Assembly: GCA_009176605.1 (NCBI GenBank)
Contig: SEYY01001023.1
Coordinates: 1-64,000, forward strand
Direction of reading: 5' to 3'
Length of the DNA stretch: 64,000 nucleotides
Source: Armadillidium nasatum
Taxonomy: Eukaryota > Arthropoda > Malacostraca > Isopoda > Armadillidiidae
Part shown: positions 28,878 to 43,559 of the stretch, piece after piece
How positions within the stretch are numbered: the first letter of the stretch is position 1
Layout: each line of letters starts with the position of its first letter
Translations under genes and position numbers: made by a program
Notes under the pieces: generated by a model
Databases searched by the model: none
Told to the model about the DNA's origin: nothing
The model's input: the letters and a program-made list of their open reading frames with translations, nothing else

Positions 28878-30450
28878 AGCTTAATGCCATGTATTGTTGT
28901 ACAGAATAACTGCCTGAGGTAACTTGGCATCCCAAGATGCAGTATTATCCTGTGCCAACATTCGCTATTACAATAGGGTGTGATTGACCTTCTCCATCAA
29001 TCCTTTACATTGCAACTATTAAAATTTAGGAATATAAAGAAAGCTATTTTTAAAAAAGATGGTTTATTAGCAGAATTTATGGGAGATTATTTTTGTAAAC
29101 TAGAAGAAATCAGTCGAATGCAATCTCTCCAAAATTTGCAGAAAATAGCACTTGATCATCGAAAGAGCGTCTCTGTAAAAGTATACAAAGAACAAATGTT
29201 TAGTTTTTAAATAGGAACAAGAACAACATACACAAGAAAGAACACTGACATAAAAGACTTACATAGAAGCACTTTGATTGTTTCGTTTGAGAAACATTTA
29301 GTTTCTCAGGAGGACTCCAATAAGGTATATTCGTGTTCCTCTCAGAGATGTTTTAGTTCTTGCTTTTTTGACTGCTGTTGATTCACAATTTAACTATAGA
29401 AAGAAAAATATTTTGAAGGAGTCAAATTATGAAGTTATTTAGGTTTTCGAAATGTATCAAATCTTTAGAAGCTTTTCGTTACAACTTTCCTATACGGAAT
29501 CAAATTTAGAACTGTTCTATATAATATCAGTATGAGAACTTGTCATTACGACTTCAAAATGGGAACTGTTTTTACAAACTATAGCAACTTTCCATTTTAG
29601 TTTTTGCGCTATGTAATTTTAGATTTTAGCTATTATTTTTTTTTTAGCTATTTAAATATTTTAATTCTTAAACAACATATGACAAGAGATTAATACATGT
29701 GGAATGAAAAACTCTTTCAATACCTAATTAAATGGCTCCCTCACAAATTCCATACCACGATCACTCAAAAGGTGATCAGGAATATACAGTAAAAATGGTA
29801 ATAATTTATACTTGAAAGCATTAGTGATTGAAACACCAGTTTTATTACTCTGGGGCACTATAGAGATATATTTAGAAAAATGATCCATAGCAACTGAACA
29901 GTATTATTTCTGTGGGTACAGGGCAACCAACAAATCAATTGCCAGCAAATCAAAAGGGTAAACAGATGAAATTTTTAGCATAGGGGGTTTCATAGTATTA
30001 GGATTATTTTTATTTTGCTGACACTGGTCATGAATGGCAATCATCCGAGATTACTTGGACCACCCTAGGGTTCCATAACTCCTCATAAATAAGGGAAATC
30101 AACTTGTTGCAACCTAAATGACCATATAATGTATTTGGGAGACCATAGATATTAAGAAAGAGAAGTGGACTATATTTTCTCATATCATTTACATCAATTA
30201 ACAAAATATCTCCCTCTATATAGATTTTGTTATAAGCTGGTTTATAGAGTTTTAAAGTTCTATTCCATTGAGCTACAGGAGTATGATTTTTAATTACTTT
30301 CATTAAATTTTTTAACAGGGAATCTTTCTTTTGTTCCTTAAGAATAAGCTCACTATCTATAGAAGAAAAGGATAGTGGAAGAAGATTATTCCTATCATCT
30401 AGAATATTAACATTAATTTTTAGTAGATTTATTTGAGGTATATCAATCAT
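28878..30450 (-). pseudogene. family B integrase, zinc-binding and catalytic part (fossil)
   Basis: On the minus strand a zinc-binding-like block (YGHLGCNKLI, about 30100-30130) is followed by a catalytic-core-like block (AMDHFSKY, then LLSDRGMEFV, about 29740-29900). The block near 28880-29005 reads VNHTLL and WDAKLPQAVILYNNTWH, the end of the core. About 0.7 kb between these (29010-29680) has no recognised similarity and may be a later insert. It is broken. Confidence 0.75.
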
Positions 30451-30759
30451 ATTGATTTTAACCTGCTCAATTTCATGACTAACTGGGATAAGATTATAAT
30501 ATACCCCATAAATACATTTTAAATGTCATATATTGAAATCAGAATCTTTACCATAGATCATAGGTACTGGGGTGTTAAAATAAACTAAAACCCTACACTT
30601 AATGGTGCAAATGCCTGAATAACCTCAGGAACAGGTATCTGACCAGGGTATTTCATTAACCTTAATTTTTTTAGAATATTCTGTCCTTATAAATTATTCT
30701 TACAAGGATCTTTCAACATTTCCCTGACAACTACCTCTCTGATCTATGTATGACCCTTC

Positions 30760-31190
30760 TCAGCCCCTTCCAACCACAGGGAAAAGCACCGGAACATAGA
30801 ATCTCCCCCCTCTGGGTACCTCCATCTGTTTAAATCCAGCTGGAACAAATGATTGATTCATAACACAATCATCCACCTCCTCTGCCATGCCATTGTGATT
30901 TTCTAAATCTTCTGCAGGGACTGATGAACGTGACAAAGTATCAGCAAGAATATTCACTTGTGTCTTATTTCAAAATTGTATGCGCTTAATTCATTTAGAG
31001 TCCTAGCAATGTGACCATCCATTGCTGATATATTATGCTAATACTGAAGAGGTCATGATTGCTATAAATAGTAAACTTAAATTCATTGCACAAAAATGGT
31101 CTCAATGCTTTGACTGTCCAACGTAGAGCGGCTAATTCCTGTTCCATGGTAGAATAACATTGTTGTGCTTTGGAAAAGGTCATTGAAATA
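30760..31190 (-). pseudogene. family B RNase H region (fossil)
   Basis: The motif CYSTMEQELAALRWTVKALRPFL on this strand is the classic RNase H segment of Gypsy pol. A block starting NILADTLSR, typical of the RNase H to integrase connection, follows. Broken. Confidence 0.78.
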
Positions 31191-31292
31191 TATGCTATAG
31201 GTCTAGATTCACCCTCTTTCTGTTATGAGAATACTGCTCCACTTCTGATGTCTGAAGTATCGACATAGAGTTCTAATGGAGGTGAACCTTGA

Positions 31293-32567
31293 CTATAGTT
31301 TGCGAATGTCATTATGGTGGGACTCACTAGAGCAGACAAACGTTTCAAATGCCATCTGACATTCTGATGTCAAATTTACTACTCTTCCTCCTGTCTGACA
31401 AGACAGTGGCTTGCTAATTTCAGAGCAATTAGGAATATGGTGATGATAAAAGCTCACCATTCCCAAAAACTGCTGTAACTGTTTGACAGTAGTGGGAACC
31501 AGGAAGTTCAAAGTTCCCGAAAGATTTTTTTTGAGCTTAAGAATACCCTGACCACTAATAAGGTGGCCCAAGAATTCCACAGACTCTCGGCACAATTTGG
31601 TCTTTTGGGGCTTTAGTTTGAACCCATTTACTTGTAGAGCCTTTAGAGCTTTTCCAAAGATAGAGTATGCTGCTCGGAAATCTCAGATCGAATGATAATG
31701 TCCAAATAGGCTATGACTTTGGACCATGGAATACCAAATAAAGCTAGCAGAATCTTTGGAAAGTGGCCGGTCCACCTTTTATGCCAAATGGCATCTGGAG
31801 GAACTCGTAATGAGATATAGGGGTTGAAAATGCTGTCTTCTCAATACTATCTTCAGTCATTTCAATCTGATATCCTCGAACCAAATTGATTGTCATAAAG
31901 AATTTTACGCCCAACATATATTGAGTTGATAAGATTTGGCAGTGAAAAACATCACTTTTGGTCACTGTTGAGACGACTGTAATCCAGACACAAACACTGA
32001 GCACCATCCTTTTTTTTGGACAGGGACAACAGAGTATATTATATAAGGTGATTGACTTCCGGATTATCCCGCCTTTCTCCAACTCCCGACATTACCGTTC
32101 AATCTCTTGGGAAAGTGGTCCTTGAAATCGTTAGACTGGCATGGGAACAGGGCAGTTAGTGGTCACCAATACTTTTGAGATTCCCGATTGTCAACATCCT
32201 CCTCCAAGTTGACATTATCAATCAGAGTGTTGGATGGTTCAATTGGAACAGCCGTCCTTAGAGTATACCCTTTTGGTACAAAATGTGAATATGCACCATT
32301 ATTGAATAGTGCTACTACTTGATGATCTTGTGGCAAAACAACCCTGGAGATAACCCCTAAATTACCCTTATGAATTCCATCTAAGACGAAGGTATCCTGA
32401 GAATATGAACAGCTAGCTAATTTTACTGAAACCAACCTGCATTGATGCTCTTTTAATTCAATATTCTCCCCAGGGTGAACCATTATGCCGCTATCATCCT
32501 TAGTGGAATCAGAAGCCACCAACTGGAACCTATCTTCTTCCCTGCATAACAATTGATAAGTGGACAT
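31293..32567 (-). pseudogene. family B reverse transcriptase region (fossil)
   Basis: Recognisable in order on the minus strand are SIEKTAFSTPISHYEFLQMPFGIKGGPATFQR (about 31745-31850) and EFLGHLISGQGI with the FLGMVSFYHHHIPNCSEI thumb motif (about 31400-31590). A less conserved block upstream (32160-32567) links it to protease. This order and wording place the element in the Gypsy (Metaviridae) group. Broken. Confidence 0.85.
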
Positions 32568-32682
32568 ATCAGGAAGAGGAACCCTGAGAACTAGACTCCC
32601 CCAAGAACTCAGATGGAACTACTAAAAAGTCATTTGGCTTGTTTATGAAACCACCATGAAAGTGTAGACTAAGATTAACTAT

Positions 32683-32985
32683 TTATGACACATTGATAGT
32701 TTTGTGACCTAAGCCACTGATAGTTCTTATAGGAGAAGATGAATATACTTCCACACCTGACAAAGATTCTACCACTGACAATCTAATAAGACTGACACAA
32801 GCGCCATTATCCACTAGACAGTCGAAAGTCTTGTCAGAATATCCTTCAATAGAGACATTGACAAAAAGTGGCTGGCCATCCAGATGACTGAAATTTATCT
32901 GAATTATCTCATCAGAAGTAGATCTCTGCTGAACATCATCTTGTAATGGATCAGTGCGCGATTCATATTTCCAGCAGTTCTCCAT
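32683..32985 (-). pseudogene. family B aspartic protease (fossil)
   Basis: The block contains FDCLVDNGACVSLI, which has the position and shape of the retroviral-type DTGA active site (here DNGA), and then an SGLGHKTINVS beta segment. It sits between gag and RT as expected. Confidence 0.72.
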
Positions 32986-33099
32986 ATCTTGACCCTCAGC
33001 TACAAAGCTAATTCATTTAAAGATGAACCACTGCATGCACTCATCATGACTACCTTTACATGTGGTGCATGTCCTTGGTCATGCATCCAGATTATTCCT

Positions 33100-34722
33100 T
33101 TAAGTTTTCGGTGCTTCATGTTGACCTTCAAAAGAATTGCCTTTATTGATACAGTCCTTCCCAAGATGTCCTGCTGAACAATATGGGCAAACCAGGGAGG
33201 TCTGTTTAAGTGATGGCTGACTCTCCTCTATCTTCTGCTTCAGAATACAGCAGTTTTCCCTCTGATGTCCCTGTTTCCTGCAGCAAGAACAAATATTCTG
33301 GTACAAAAAATTCATTGTGCGGTTGTTTTTACCACAATAGTGGCAAAACCTCCCACGATTGTCATTAGTTGGTTTTCTTCCCATGTTAGAACTTCCACTA
33401 TTCCATGGTGCCCTAGAGGTTTGAAGTTTTTCTTCGGTGATGTTTGCTGTTTTGGAGCAGATGTTCTCCTCGATGCACACCTCTTCACCACCTCGCTCCA
33501 AACTGATCCTCCATTATTGGCATTCACCTGAGAGATAGTAATCACCTCTGGTTCATCTACAAATTTCTGTTCAGCCCTGACCTCATTGTAATGCTCATTG
33601 GCCAGGAGAACAATTAGATCAAAAGCAAGCTTTTGACCAGAAGTACCTTCGTGGTTAAGAATATAATTACCCATTCTCTGCTCTACTGCTGGAGGTAGAT
33701 TATATAGAAAGGGTCTCCTGAGATTATCATAAGAGCGCGTGGATACACTGGGATTCTCCTGGTTAGCCAATTGCGCAAGACGCAGATCAAACATGTTAAT
33801 ACTCTCCCCAGGCTTCATCTTGGCCAACATAAACTCTTGAGACACTTTTTCTATTTTTTCTGACTCTCGTAATCCCACCAATGCAATAGGGATTGCTTAA
33901 TAATAGCATATGAGTCTTGATCCACTGTTAATTGATGGTAAAGGTCAAAATATGACACTTCCAGATAATTCCCCAAGATGGTCAACCAGTCCTTCTATTG
34001 ATCAAGATAGGAAAGTTCACAATATCTCTCGTACTTCCTGAAAAACTGTTGCAGATTATGACTTTTGTCTGGGTGAAATTTCTGTTGTGGCACAGATATG
34101 CTCAAGCATGCAATTGTGTCATAATATTCATAGATTTTACTATCATGGTCAGTTGAGCTTTGATAGCATCCAGTCATGCATCTGGAGACACTGAACCATG
34201 AGAAAGAAGATCATTATAATTAATAGAAGAATTATTAAGCACCTGAGAAGAAGCAATAGGGAATGGATAAATAGTTGTTGGCACAATTTTGTCAAATACT
34301 AGCCGTTGAGGTACAGAATAAGGCCAACCGGAAGTTGTGATAGAGGTAGAAGGAACAGAATATAACTGCACTTGAGATACCCCAGGAAACCTAGGGAGTG
34401 GTGGTAAAGAAAATCCCCCCAACTGATCTCTCACAGCCCCCAAGGGTCCAGCATTACCGGTCCTCCCCATTTGTGGAAGAACATATGATTCCTCACAATC
34501 AAATGGGAAGATCACCCATTCTGCTGCTGGTTGCACTTGTGCAGTCACCGAAGCCTGTGCTGATTTTAGCCTCTCTGCTCTTTCCTCAAACAACTGTTCC
34601 CATATTTTCCTTATTTTGGCAACCATACTGTTGTCCATATCTGTTGCACCCTCGGATTCAATCGACTGATTGAAGAAACTAGTCAAGGGCATGTCCTCAG
34701 GTTTGCTCTCCCTTTCAGACAT
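33100..34722 (-). pseudogene. family B gag region with CCHC knuckles (fossil)
   Basis: On the minus strand a leader (MSERESKPEDM), a capsid-like block (FMLAKMKPGESINMFDLRLAQLA, then LRRPFLYNLPPAVEQRM), a basic linker and zinc knuckles (CHYC, CSCCRKQGHQRENC, CPYCSAGHLGKDC) follow in the same order as in family A. The two gags share spacing and wording such as LR..FL..LP and NHE.....K. Broken. Confidence 0.8.
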
Positions 34723-34902
34723 AACTACTCAGATTATATATAATTAGGGTAAAACAGTAAATGTTTCTTTATATAGAATATTAGTGATGACATAGTCTCC
34801 AACACAATCAGAATATCCTTTTAATTTTGCCACTTAATGTTAAGGCAAGTGGATTGATGATACTCGCCCCTAGCCGAATAGAAAACCAATTGACCTTAGA
34901 AG

Positions 34903-35258
<356 letters not shown>

Positions 35259-35436
35259 CAATGAGCACCCGCTCACCTCGGTTTGCACAACATAACTAAG
35301 AACCATTTTGGTTCAATATGACCGGATATCCTGAATTGCGCAATTTAGGAGACTAAGATACTAAATGAAACACAGAGCAAAGATGTATAAAAATATACAA
35401 TTCATTAAATATAGGAAATAAAGATTACTCAACAAT

Positions 35437-35551
<115 letters not shown>

Positions 35552-36475
35552 CATATAATAATTACTATACTCAAATTCAGAACAGAAGAAAATGATGATA
35601 ATTATAATTATTTAATATTACATCTAGTAAAGTCACTATTTGTAAGAAACAAGTTTTAACTTATCTTTGTCACTTGTGTGTTCTTATTAGAATAACCTGA
35701 CGAGACTGGAACTTCACCAGTAATGAATATACATCCACAACCATGAACTATATTATGATAGGTCAGCATGGACTGTGAGATAGAGATTAAGTTTAAGAAC
35801 AGAAAGTTATTCCAGATTATTTCTCCAAAAATCAAGTGCTGAGTCAATTCTCACAGAATATAATGGGGTTGTATACAGGATACAAAGAATGATACTATAT
35901 GTTAGGAGTTAGCACAATAATACTCTGTACTAGTACTAGGAATAAGTCTCCTGGACTTACAGTAGGGGTAAGACCATGGACTGGCACCTGTAAGAAATAT
36001 AAATATTTACCATAGTGCTCTACATTAATTTAAATGATTTTAATACATTATAAATTAATAAACAAAAATTATAAAGCTACCCTTGGAAGGGTAATATACT
36101 GTCTTGTATAATTTGAATACCGTGCTATTTAACTGGATGTAAAAAAGAGCCTGTTTTATTCATTGCCTGAAATGGGAACAATAGCTCATAAGATTTTACC
36201 ATTAACTCAAAAGCAAATTCAATAAATAATAAATAAATTTGACATAGAAGAATAACATTACTGCATCTAAAAATATAAACACGTTAACATCAATCTCCCT
36301 TCATGCTCTCCATTCAGGGACACCACACATGCACATTAATATTGTGGATTTCAAGCACAGCTAATAATGAAAAAGCATAATGGCAAAGCAAGCAAACAGG
36401 TAAGCCTTTTCTTCAGCGAATACTCCATGCAATCTGAAACAAGAAAAATATACTCAACAGCAGCCAGCCTCTTAC

Positions 36476-37165
<690 letters not shown>

Positions 37166-39905
37166 CATTTTTTTTTTTTTTTACACATCACCACCACTCA
37201 GCCCTATTCAAGGAGGGGGTGTCAGAAAAATAAAAATAAAGGAGAAGAATAAAAATAATAACAACAATAACAATAATTAAAGATAAAAACGACCCCTGTA
37301 GGACTCATCTAATACAAATTTCTTAGGTGTGTGCAGATGTGTGCTTTAAAGAAATTGAGATTAAATTCAGCAGGAAATACAGAAGATGGGAGAGCATTCC
37401 ACAGAACAGATGTGGCAGGAAAGAAGGAGGCACCACAGCGGACAAGCCTGGAGTTGCCTATGTCCACGCAAAATTGATGTGCAGAAATGCACCCCTTGTG
37501 CTACGAGGACGATGTAAAGGTGGAGGTATGTGGGTGGATAGTTCCCTCGAGCATTTGCCGCTGTAGTACCTATAGAAAAGAGACAAGGCACCAACGTCGC
37601 ATCGCAAAGATAAAGAGTCAAGTGAATTAGAAAGCGGAACAGTTTTAAGTCTTTTAGCCTTTGACTCAACCTTATCCAAAAGACGGGTGAAACCTTAGCC
37701 ACCCCAGATATGAGAGCAGTACTCCATACAAGGGCGGATGAGACCCTTGTATAATTGGAGTAACTGCGAGGAAGAAAAAAATTCTCGCAGTCTAAACAGA
37801 ACTCCCAAGTTTCTTTGAGGCTGCCCTAGCAACCATTGTGATATGAGGTTTCCAAGACATTTTTTTGTTTATGTGAAGACCAAGGATGTTTATATTGTCG
37901 ACAGGAGAGATGGGGGAACCATCGAAAGAAATAGGAAAGTTAGGAGGTGTCTTTGAGAGGGAAATTTCTAGAAGTTGAGTTTTTTAAAGAGTTGAATTTC
38001 ACAAGGTAGATACAACCCCACTGGGAAATTCTATCCAGATCTGCAAGAATGGAATCGGAAAGATGAAGACGAGAGGCAACTCTAGATGCAAAGGAAGGAG
38101 CAGATTTGAAATGAGTAGAAAAATGGAGGGTTGAGTCATCAGCATATGAATGGATAGGGTAAGATGAACAGCTGAGAAGATCATTAATGAAAAGTAAGAA
38201 TAGAGTAGGAGATATGACAGAACCCTGAGGAACACCACTATTGACAGGAAAGGAAGAAGAAGTCGCTCCATCAACAACAGCCGAAATGGAGTGATTAGAA
38301 AGAATGCTAGACATAAGCAAGCAAAGAGAAGGAGGAAACCCAAAGGAGGGGAGCTTGGAAAGCAGTGACGCATGCCATACCAGGTCAAATGCCTTAGATA
38401 TGTCAAGCGCCACCACGCAAGTCTATCCATGGTCCCTAAGGGCAGAAGACCAAAGATCTGTAAGATAGGAAAGTATATCACCAGTAGACCTCGAGCGTCG
38501 AAAGCCATACTGATGATAAGAAAGAAGGGAATGAGATTCCAGATGATCCAAGAAGTGAGAGCTAAAAAGGGTTTCAAAGATCTTATACAGAATACAAGTG
38601 AGAGCTATAGGACGATAGTTAGAAGGATCAGAAAGGCTACTCTTATTCAGAATAGGCTGGACCAATGCGCGCTTCCAGCACTGAGGGAAAGTATTAGTAT
38701 TGAAGCATAGAGAGTAGAGTTGAACGAGGGGCGGAGCCAGCTCAGAAGCACACTCCCTTAAAACTCGGGGAGGAATGCCATCCGGGCCGCTTGCCTTCCT
38801 AACGTTCATAGATTTCAGAAGCCCATGCACCTGATCAAAAGTAATCACAGGTAAAGGCATGGGACCTCTGAGAGGAGAAGAAGTAGGAGGAGCATTGCCG
38901 GAGTCGTCCAGGGTTGAATTAGAGGAGAATAGGAGGCCGAAGAGATTAGCCTTTTCAGTAGTAGTGTTAGCAACAGAGCCATCAGAGCGAATAAGAGGAA
39001 GAAAGGAAGATTTACAGAAGGTGTTAGAGATGTTTTTGGCAAGATTCCAGAAAGATTTATCAGTAGGAGAGTTTAGGAGCTCCGCACACCTTCTTTAAGT
39101 GAAAGCCACTTTGCTCATCAAAGGATATCCCTGCAACGATTCCGAGCAGAATGAAAATTAGCAAGAGTGATAGGAGAAGGAGAATTTTTTCACCCCCGAT
39201 ACGCGATGTCTCTAGCCTGAATGCCAAGAGAGCAGGCGCTATTGAACCATGGATTTTGATGAGAAAAAAGATTTAGTTGAAGAAGAAATGAACCTGCTCA
39301 GCCCATCATCGATTACAGCCCCCACCTTATCAGCAGAGACTGACGCATCTTCAGAGACAAAGCAGTCCATCGAAGGATAGTTAGCATAGAAGCAACGCAA
39401 AGCCTCCCAGTCAGCCTGATCAAAGTGCCAGAAGATACGCTTAGGGCAGGGTGGAGCAGTTGGAGAGAAAGCTTGAAAATTAAGAGTAATTAGGTTGTGG
39501 TCAGATTTACCAATAGGTGCGAAGACAGCGTATTTATAGAGAGAAGGGCTAGTAGTGAAACATAAGCCAAGAGTGTTTAAGAATTGGTTAGGATGATCTG
39601 GAATGTGTGTTGGTTCTTTAATCAGTTGCTCCAGATCGTTGAGAATGCTGAATGATTCGGCCTCCTCCCCTCCTGGATCAGTATGAGAGGAACCCAACCA
39701 TTCAGTGTTATGTAGTGTTGTGAAGATGTAACAGTCTCGTGAGAAATGGTTAGGTATTCAAAAAAGGTAGAAAAATCTGTTTTATTAGGAGAACAGTAGC
39801 AGAAACCCAAGATTATTTTAGTGGTAGGAAGAAAGATTTTAAGCCACAGAACATCGAAGTTAGGAGATTCAAGATTCACAAGACGTGTTACCGGAGTGTT
39901 CATGC
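37166..39905 (-). mobile_element. YADD-type LINE (Jockey/CR1 group), copy a
   Basis: On the minus strand the order is endonuclease C-terminal half (39903-39240; GKSDHNLITLNF), linker, and reverse transcriptase (38860-37940). RT motifs are KASGPDGIPPRVL, NYRPIALTCILYKIFE, YGFRRSRSTGDIL, ALDISKAFDLVWH, NSGVPQGSVISPTLF and SYADDSTLHFS. A C-terminal domain runs to about 37367. The 3' end lies at a poly-A-like run near 37170. It is 5'-truncated inside the endonuclease and has several frame changes and stops, so it is inactive though fairly well preserved. Similar LINEs are common in crustaceans. The exact clade cannot be fixed by eye. Confidence 0.87.
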
Positions 39906-40300
39906 CATTTGGTTTGTCTTTTTAAATAGTTTGCTTTATAATCCCTACTTAATTAAAATTCTAATTAATTCTTTATGTTAGATGAATTTGTAACTACAAA
40001 ATTTCCACATTGTTGGTTTTCCTCCACTACAAAGGGTAATGGAGCAACTTTTTAGTCAGTCTTGAGCTTTATATACTTACCTGAAGGTTCTGTCCATCAC
40101 CCCTTGTTTCATTTTGATATTAACTTGTATTAATATTACCTCCAGATTTTTGAAACTTGTTAGCTCTCTCGTTTGTTTTCTTTAACTTAACAATTTTTAT
40201 TTTCCTTAACATTTTCATCAGAGGGAGAACTTGTTAGGTACTACTTTAGCATTTTTTGTTTATAGGTAGGATTCACACTTGTAAATCATGTAATTGTGTT
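39906..40300. other. unassigned AT-rich sequence
   Basis: Nothing recognisable was seen between the LINE and the foldback element. Confidence 0.5.
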
Positions 40301-40888
40301 GTTTGACCAATGGATTGGTCAAATGGAAAATTAATCTTTGTTGAGGTCATTGGTTGTCATTTGTAGGCTTCAGCTTATATTGTTTTGAGACTCCCAGACC
40401 TTAGATTACATTTTTTTTTGTTTTTATCTCATTTTTTTTTCATGGAATACAAGAACCATTCTCTGCATTTTTTATTTCTAGCAGGCTTCTTTACTTTTTA
40501 GAACTGGATAGGGAATCAGTCATTCTATTCTCTGCTTTTGATTAAATTCTGATGAAGCCAGTTTTTTAATAAAATTTAAAGTCTGTGATTTTGTAGAATC
40601 TCTTTGGATTTTACAAAGTTGTCCTTGGGCCTGAATACATTTTTCCTTGTGAAATTGATTACCTTATGTTAGGGTCCTTTAATTACTTTAATAGTTCCCA
40701 TGTACATTTTTTATTTGGTTTCCATCATTAGATAAAGGTTCTTATATTTTCTGCAAAAACTGGGATAAAACAATCAAAGCTAAGGTCTTGGTGTCTCAAA
40801 AACATGTAAGCTAAAGCCTCTGAATGACAACCAATAATTGAAATAAAGATTATTTTTCCATTTAACCCAATCTATTGGTTAAACCAAA
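40301..40888. mobile_element. foldback/MITE-like element with ~150-bp inverted arms
   Basis: The left arm, 40301-40456, and right arm, 40740-40888, are inverted copies about 80% alike by eye (GGTTGTCATT, AATCTTT, GAGACNCC.AGACCTTAG). The spacer is about 285 bp. Each outer tip is itself palindromic (GACCAAT GG ATTGGTC on the left). No target duplication could be fixed. Confidence 0.7.
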
Positions 40889-41199
40889 CTTAAAAATAAA
40901 TTGCAAAATTTTCTGTTGACCAAACTTAGAAATTATCACTCAGAAATAACAGATTTACATCATTTTAATTTAGTAAAAAAATTATTTGTAATTTATCAAA
41001 CCTGTAATTTCACATTATTGTTTAATTTTTTTTAACAATTCCTTTGCAATTACAATTGCAGGTGTAATAAATAATCATAGGGATAAAATTAATTCTTTAT
41101 CAAATTACTATATAAAAAAAAACTTTTGTAAGTATTTGTAAACTCCAACTGGGAGACATTAGTCAATCACAGAAGAAAAGTGTGTCACCTTTCTCATGT
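40889..41199. other. unassigned AT-rich sequence
   Basis: No feature seen. Confidence 0.5.
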
Positions 41200-43480
41200 A
41201 TATCATTAATGAGATTGGTGATGAACCCAACATACTTGATCTTTTCCTAACTTCTTATTCTTCTCCTTATTGTTAACTCTTTTCTCCTCTGGGTTCATCT
41301 GATCACCTCCTTATCTCTGTATCTTGTTCTGTCTCTTCAAGTCTTCCACAAGAATGGCCTCCACCTTCGGCGAGGACACGTTTCTGGCATTTCAGTGCCA
41401 CTAACTGGTCTGACTTGTGGTTGTACTTTTCTGATTTCCCATGGAATGATTACTGTTTCCGTGGGAGGGGTCCCTTGGAATGTGCAGAGCGCATAACTGA
41501 GGTGATTTTCTTTGGCATGGAGGCGTACATTCCATATTTTTTCCCTTCTACTAAACCTAACAAACCTTGGCAGGGATGCTGCCTTCAGGGATTACCGTCG
41601 TCCTCAAACTCCAGAAACTCATGCAACTTATATTTCATCCTGGAATCGTGCAAAATCTGTTCTCCGCATCACTAAAAACTCATTTCTCCATAGAAAATGC
41701 AATCTTTCTGGTTCCTCTTCTTCAGTCCCTTTCTGGCATTTTGCAAAAAAATGTCAACTCTAACTTTGCTTCTTCTTCTTTTAAACCTTTAGTATCTTCC
41801 GATGGTACAACTACATTTTGCTTTCCTCTAAAGCTGAACTCTTTGCTCAGACTTTTCCCTCTAATTCAACCTTAGACTGTTCCGGAGCTGTTCCTAGTCC
41901 TTCAACCCCCTCCCAACTCCTTCCAACTCATTTATGCCTAAAATGTAATTTCTTCTAAATACATCATTCCTGCTTTCTTTGAGCTTAACACTAAGAAGGT
42001 GTATGGTCCTGATGGTATTCTTCCTGTGGTTCTCAAAACTTGTTTCCAAGCTTGCACCCTGCCCTGGTAAACTATTTTGTTAGTCTCTACTTCAATCTTC
42101 ATTTCTTGTTGGAAACATGCGCTTATTCAGCCTGTGCTGAAGAAAGTGGACCCCTCTCAACCCTCTATCACTTTTGTAAGAAACGCTCTACTGGTGATCT
42201 TCTTTCCCTTCTGTCTGACTCTTGGTCTTCTGCCCTTTTCGGCATTTTGGTGAATCTTTTTCTGTGGCGCTGGACATATCAAAAGCTTTTGATAGAGTCT
42301 GGAACAAAGCTTTGATTTCCAAACTTCCCTCTTTCGGAATCTATCCTTCTCTCTGATTTCCTTTCTGGTTGTTCTATAACAGCTGTTGTAGATGGTCACC
42401 GTTCATCCTTTAAATCTATTAAAAGTTGTGTTCCTCAGGGTTCTGTCTTACCTCAAAACTTTTTGTTTTTCATTTATGACCTTCTTTCTGTCACTTCATC
42501 TCCTATCCACTCATATGTTGATGACTTCTCCCTACATTATTCCTTTTAATTTGAAAGTCGCCCCTCCCAACAGCAGTTAATATATGCAAGGAGGGTAGCC
42601 TTGGAGCAACTGACCTCTGATCTTTCTCGTATTTCAAATTGGGGCGGAGAAAATATGGTCGTTTTTAATGCCTCAAAAACTCAATTTCTCCATCTTTCTA
42701 CTCGACACAATCTTCCACACAACTATGATATCTTTTTCAAAAACTCACAACTCAAACCTTCACCTCTCCTTAATATTCTTGGTGTTTCTTTTTCTCATGA
42801 TTTTTCTTGGAAAGATCACATTATTTCTTTCTCTAAACAAGCTTCTAAGAGGTTAGGTGTTCTGAGGCATCTTCAGAATTTCTTCACTCCACTTGCTTGA
42901 TCTTTATAGGGGTGTTGTTCACCCCTATATGGAGTATGCATCACACATCTGGATGGTTCCACTCATACAGCTCTCCTGGAGAAGGTGGGAGTCTAGGGCT
43001 TTTAATCTTATCAACTCTTCTGCTCTCCCTGTTTCTCTGCCGTCTATTAATAGTTAATAGACTATGAACTGTTGCGTCACTCTTTCTATACTATTGCTAT
43101 TACAGAGAACACTGATCTTTTGAACTCTCCTGTCACATACCTCCTCCATTGAGAAAGGCTCGTGCGACATGCCTTTCTACACACTCTCCTCCTCTCATCC
43201 TTTCTCTATCCAACTCTCTGAACCCAGACGTAACTGCTATGCTCAGTCTTACATGTACTCTTCTGGTAAAGTCTGGAATACACTCCCTTCATCTATTTTT
43301 CCAACTTCCTGTGATTTACACTTTTAAACACCTTGTAAATTGACCTGATTTCTGGATTGCTCCCAAACTCTGGTGGTAACTTGGTAGGTCTTTGTCCTTT
43401 GCCCACCAGAGATAGTAAAAAAAATAAAATAAATGAAAATAATTCATTCATTCTAGTAAAGTATAATTGCTTTGAGATCA
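41200..43480 (+). mobile_element. YADD-type LINE, copy b (degenerate)
   Basis: The endonuclease tail (about 41200-41340; EPNILDLFLTSYSS, SSDHLLIS) is followed by FWHFSATNWSDL and FPWNDYCFRG. The RT then appears in scattered frames from 41990 (KKVYGPDGI) through THMLMTSPYI in place of the YADD box near 42515, and the C-terminal block NILGVSFSHDFSWKDHI (42600-42900). Many frame changes and stops are present. Family relationship to copy a is clear from motif order, but it is a distinct subfamily. Dead. Confidence 0.8.
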
Positions 43481-43559
43481 TTTAATTTTTTTCCTGATAT
43501 CATTGTAATTATACAATAAATTATGTTTTTGTATATTAAAAATTGTCTCAATGATAAAT

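Noticed and set aside
28980-29210. 76-codon plus-strand frame (LLAEFMGDYFCKLEEISRMQ) as a gene
   Set aside because: Protein-like composition but no recognised domain. It lies in the unassigned stretch within the integrase region of element B and may be part of an inserted element.
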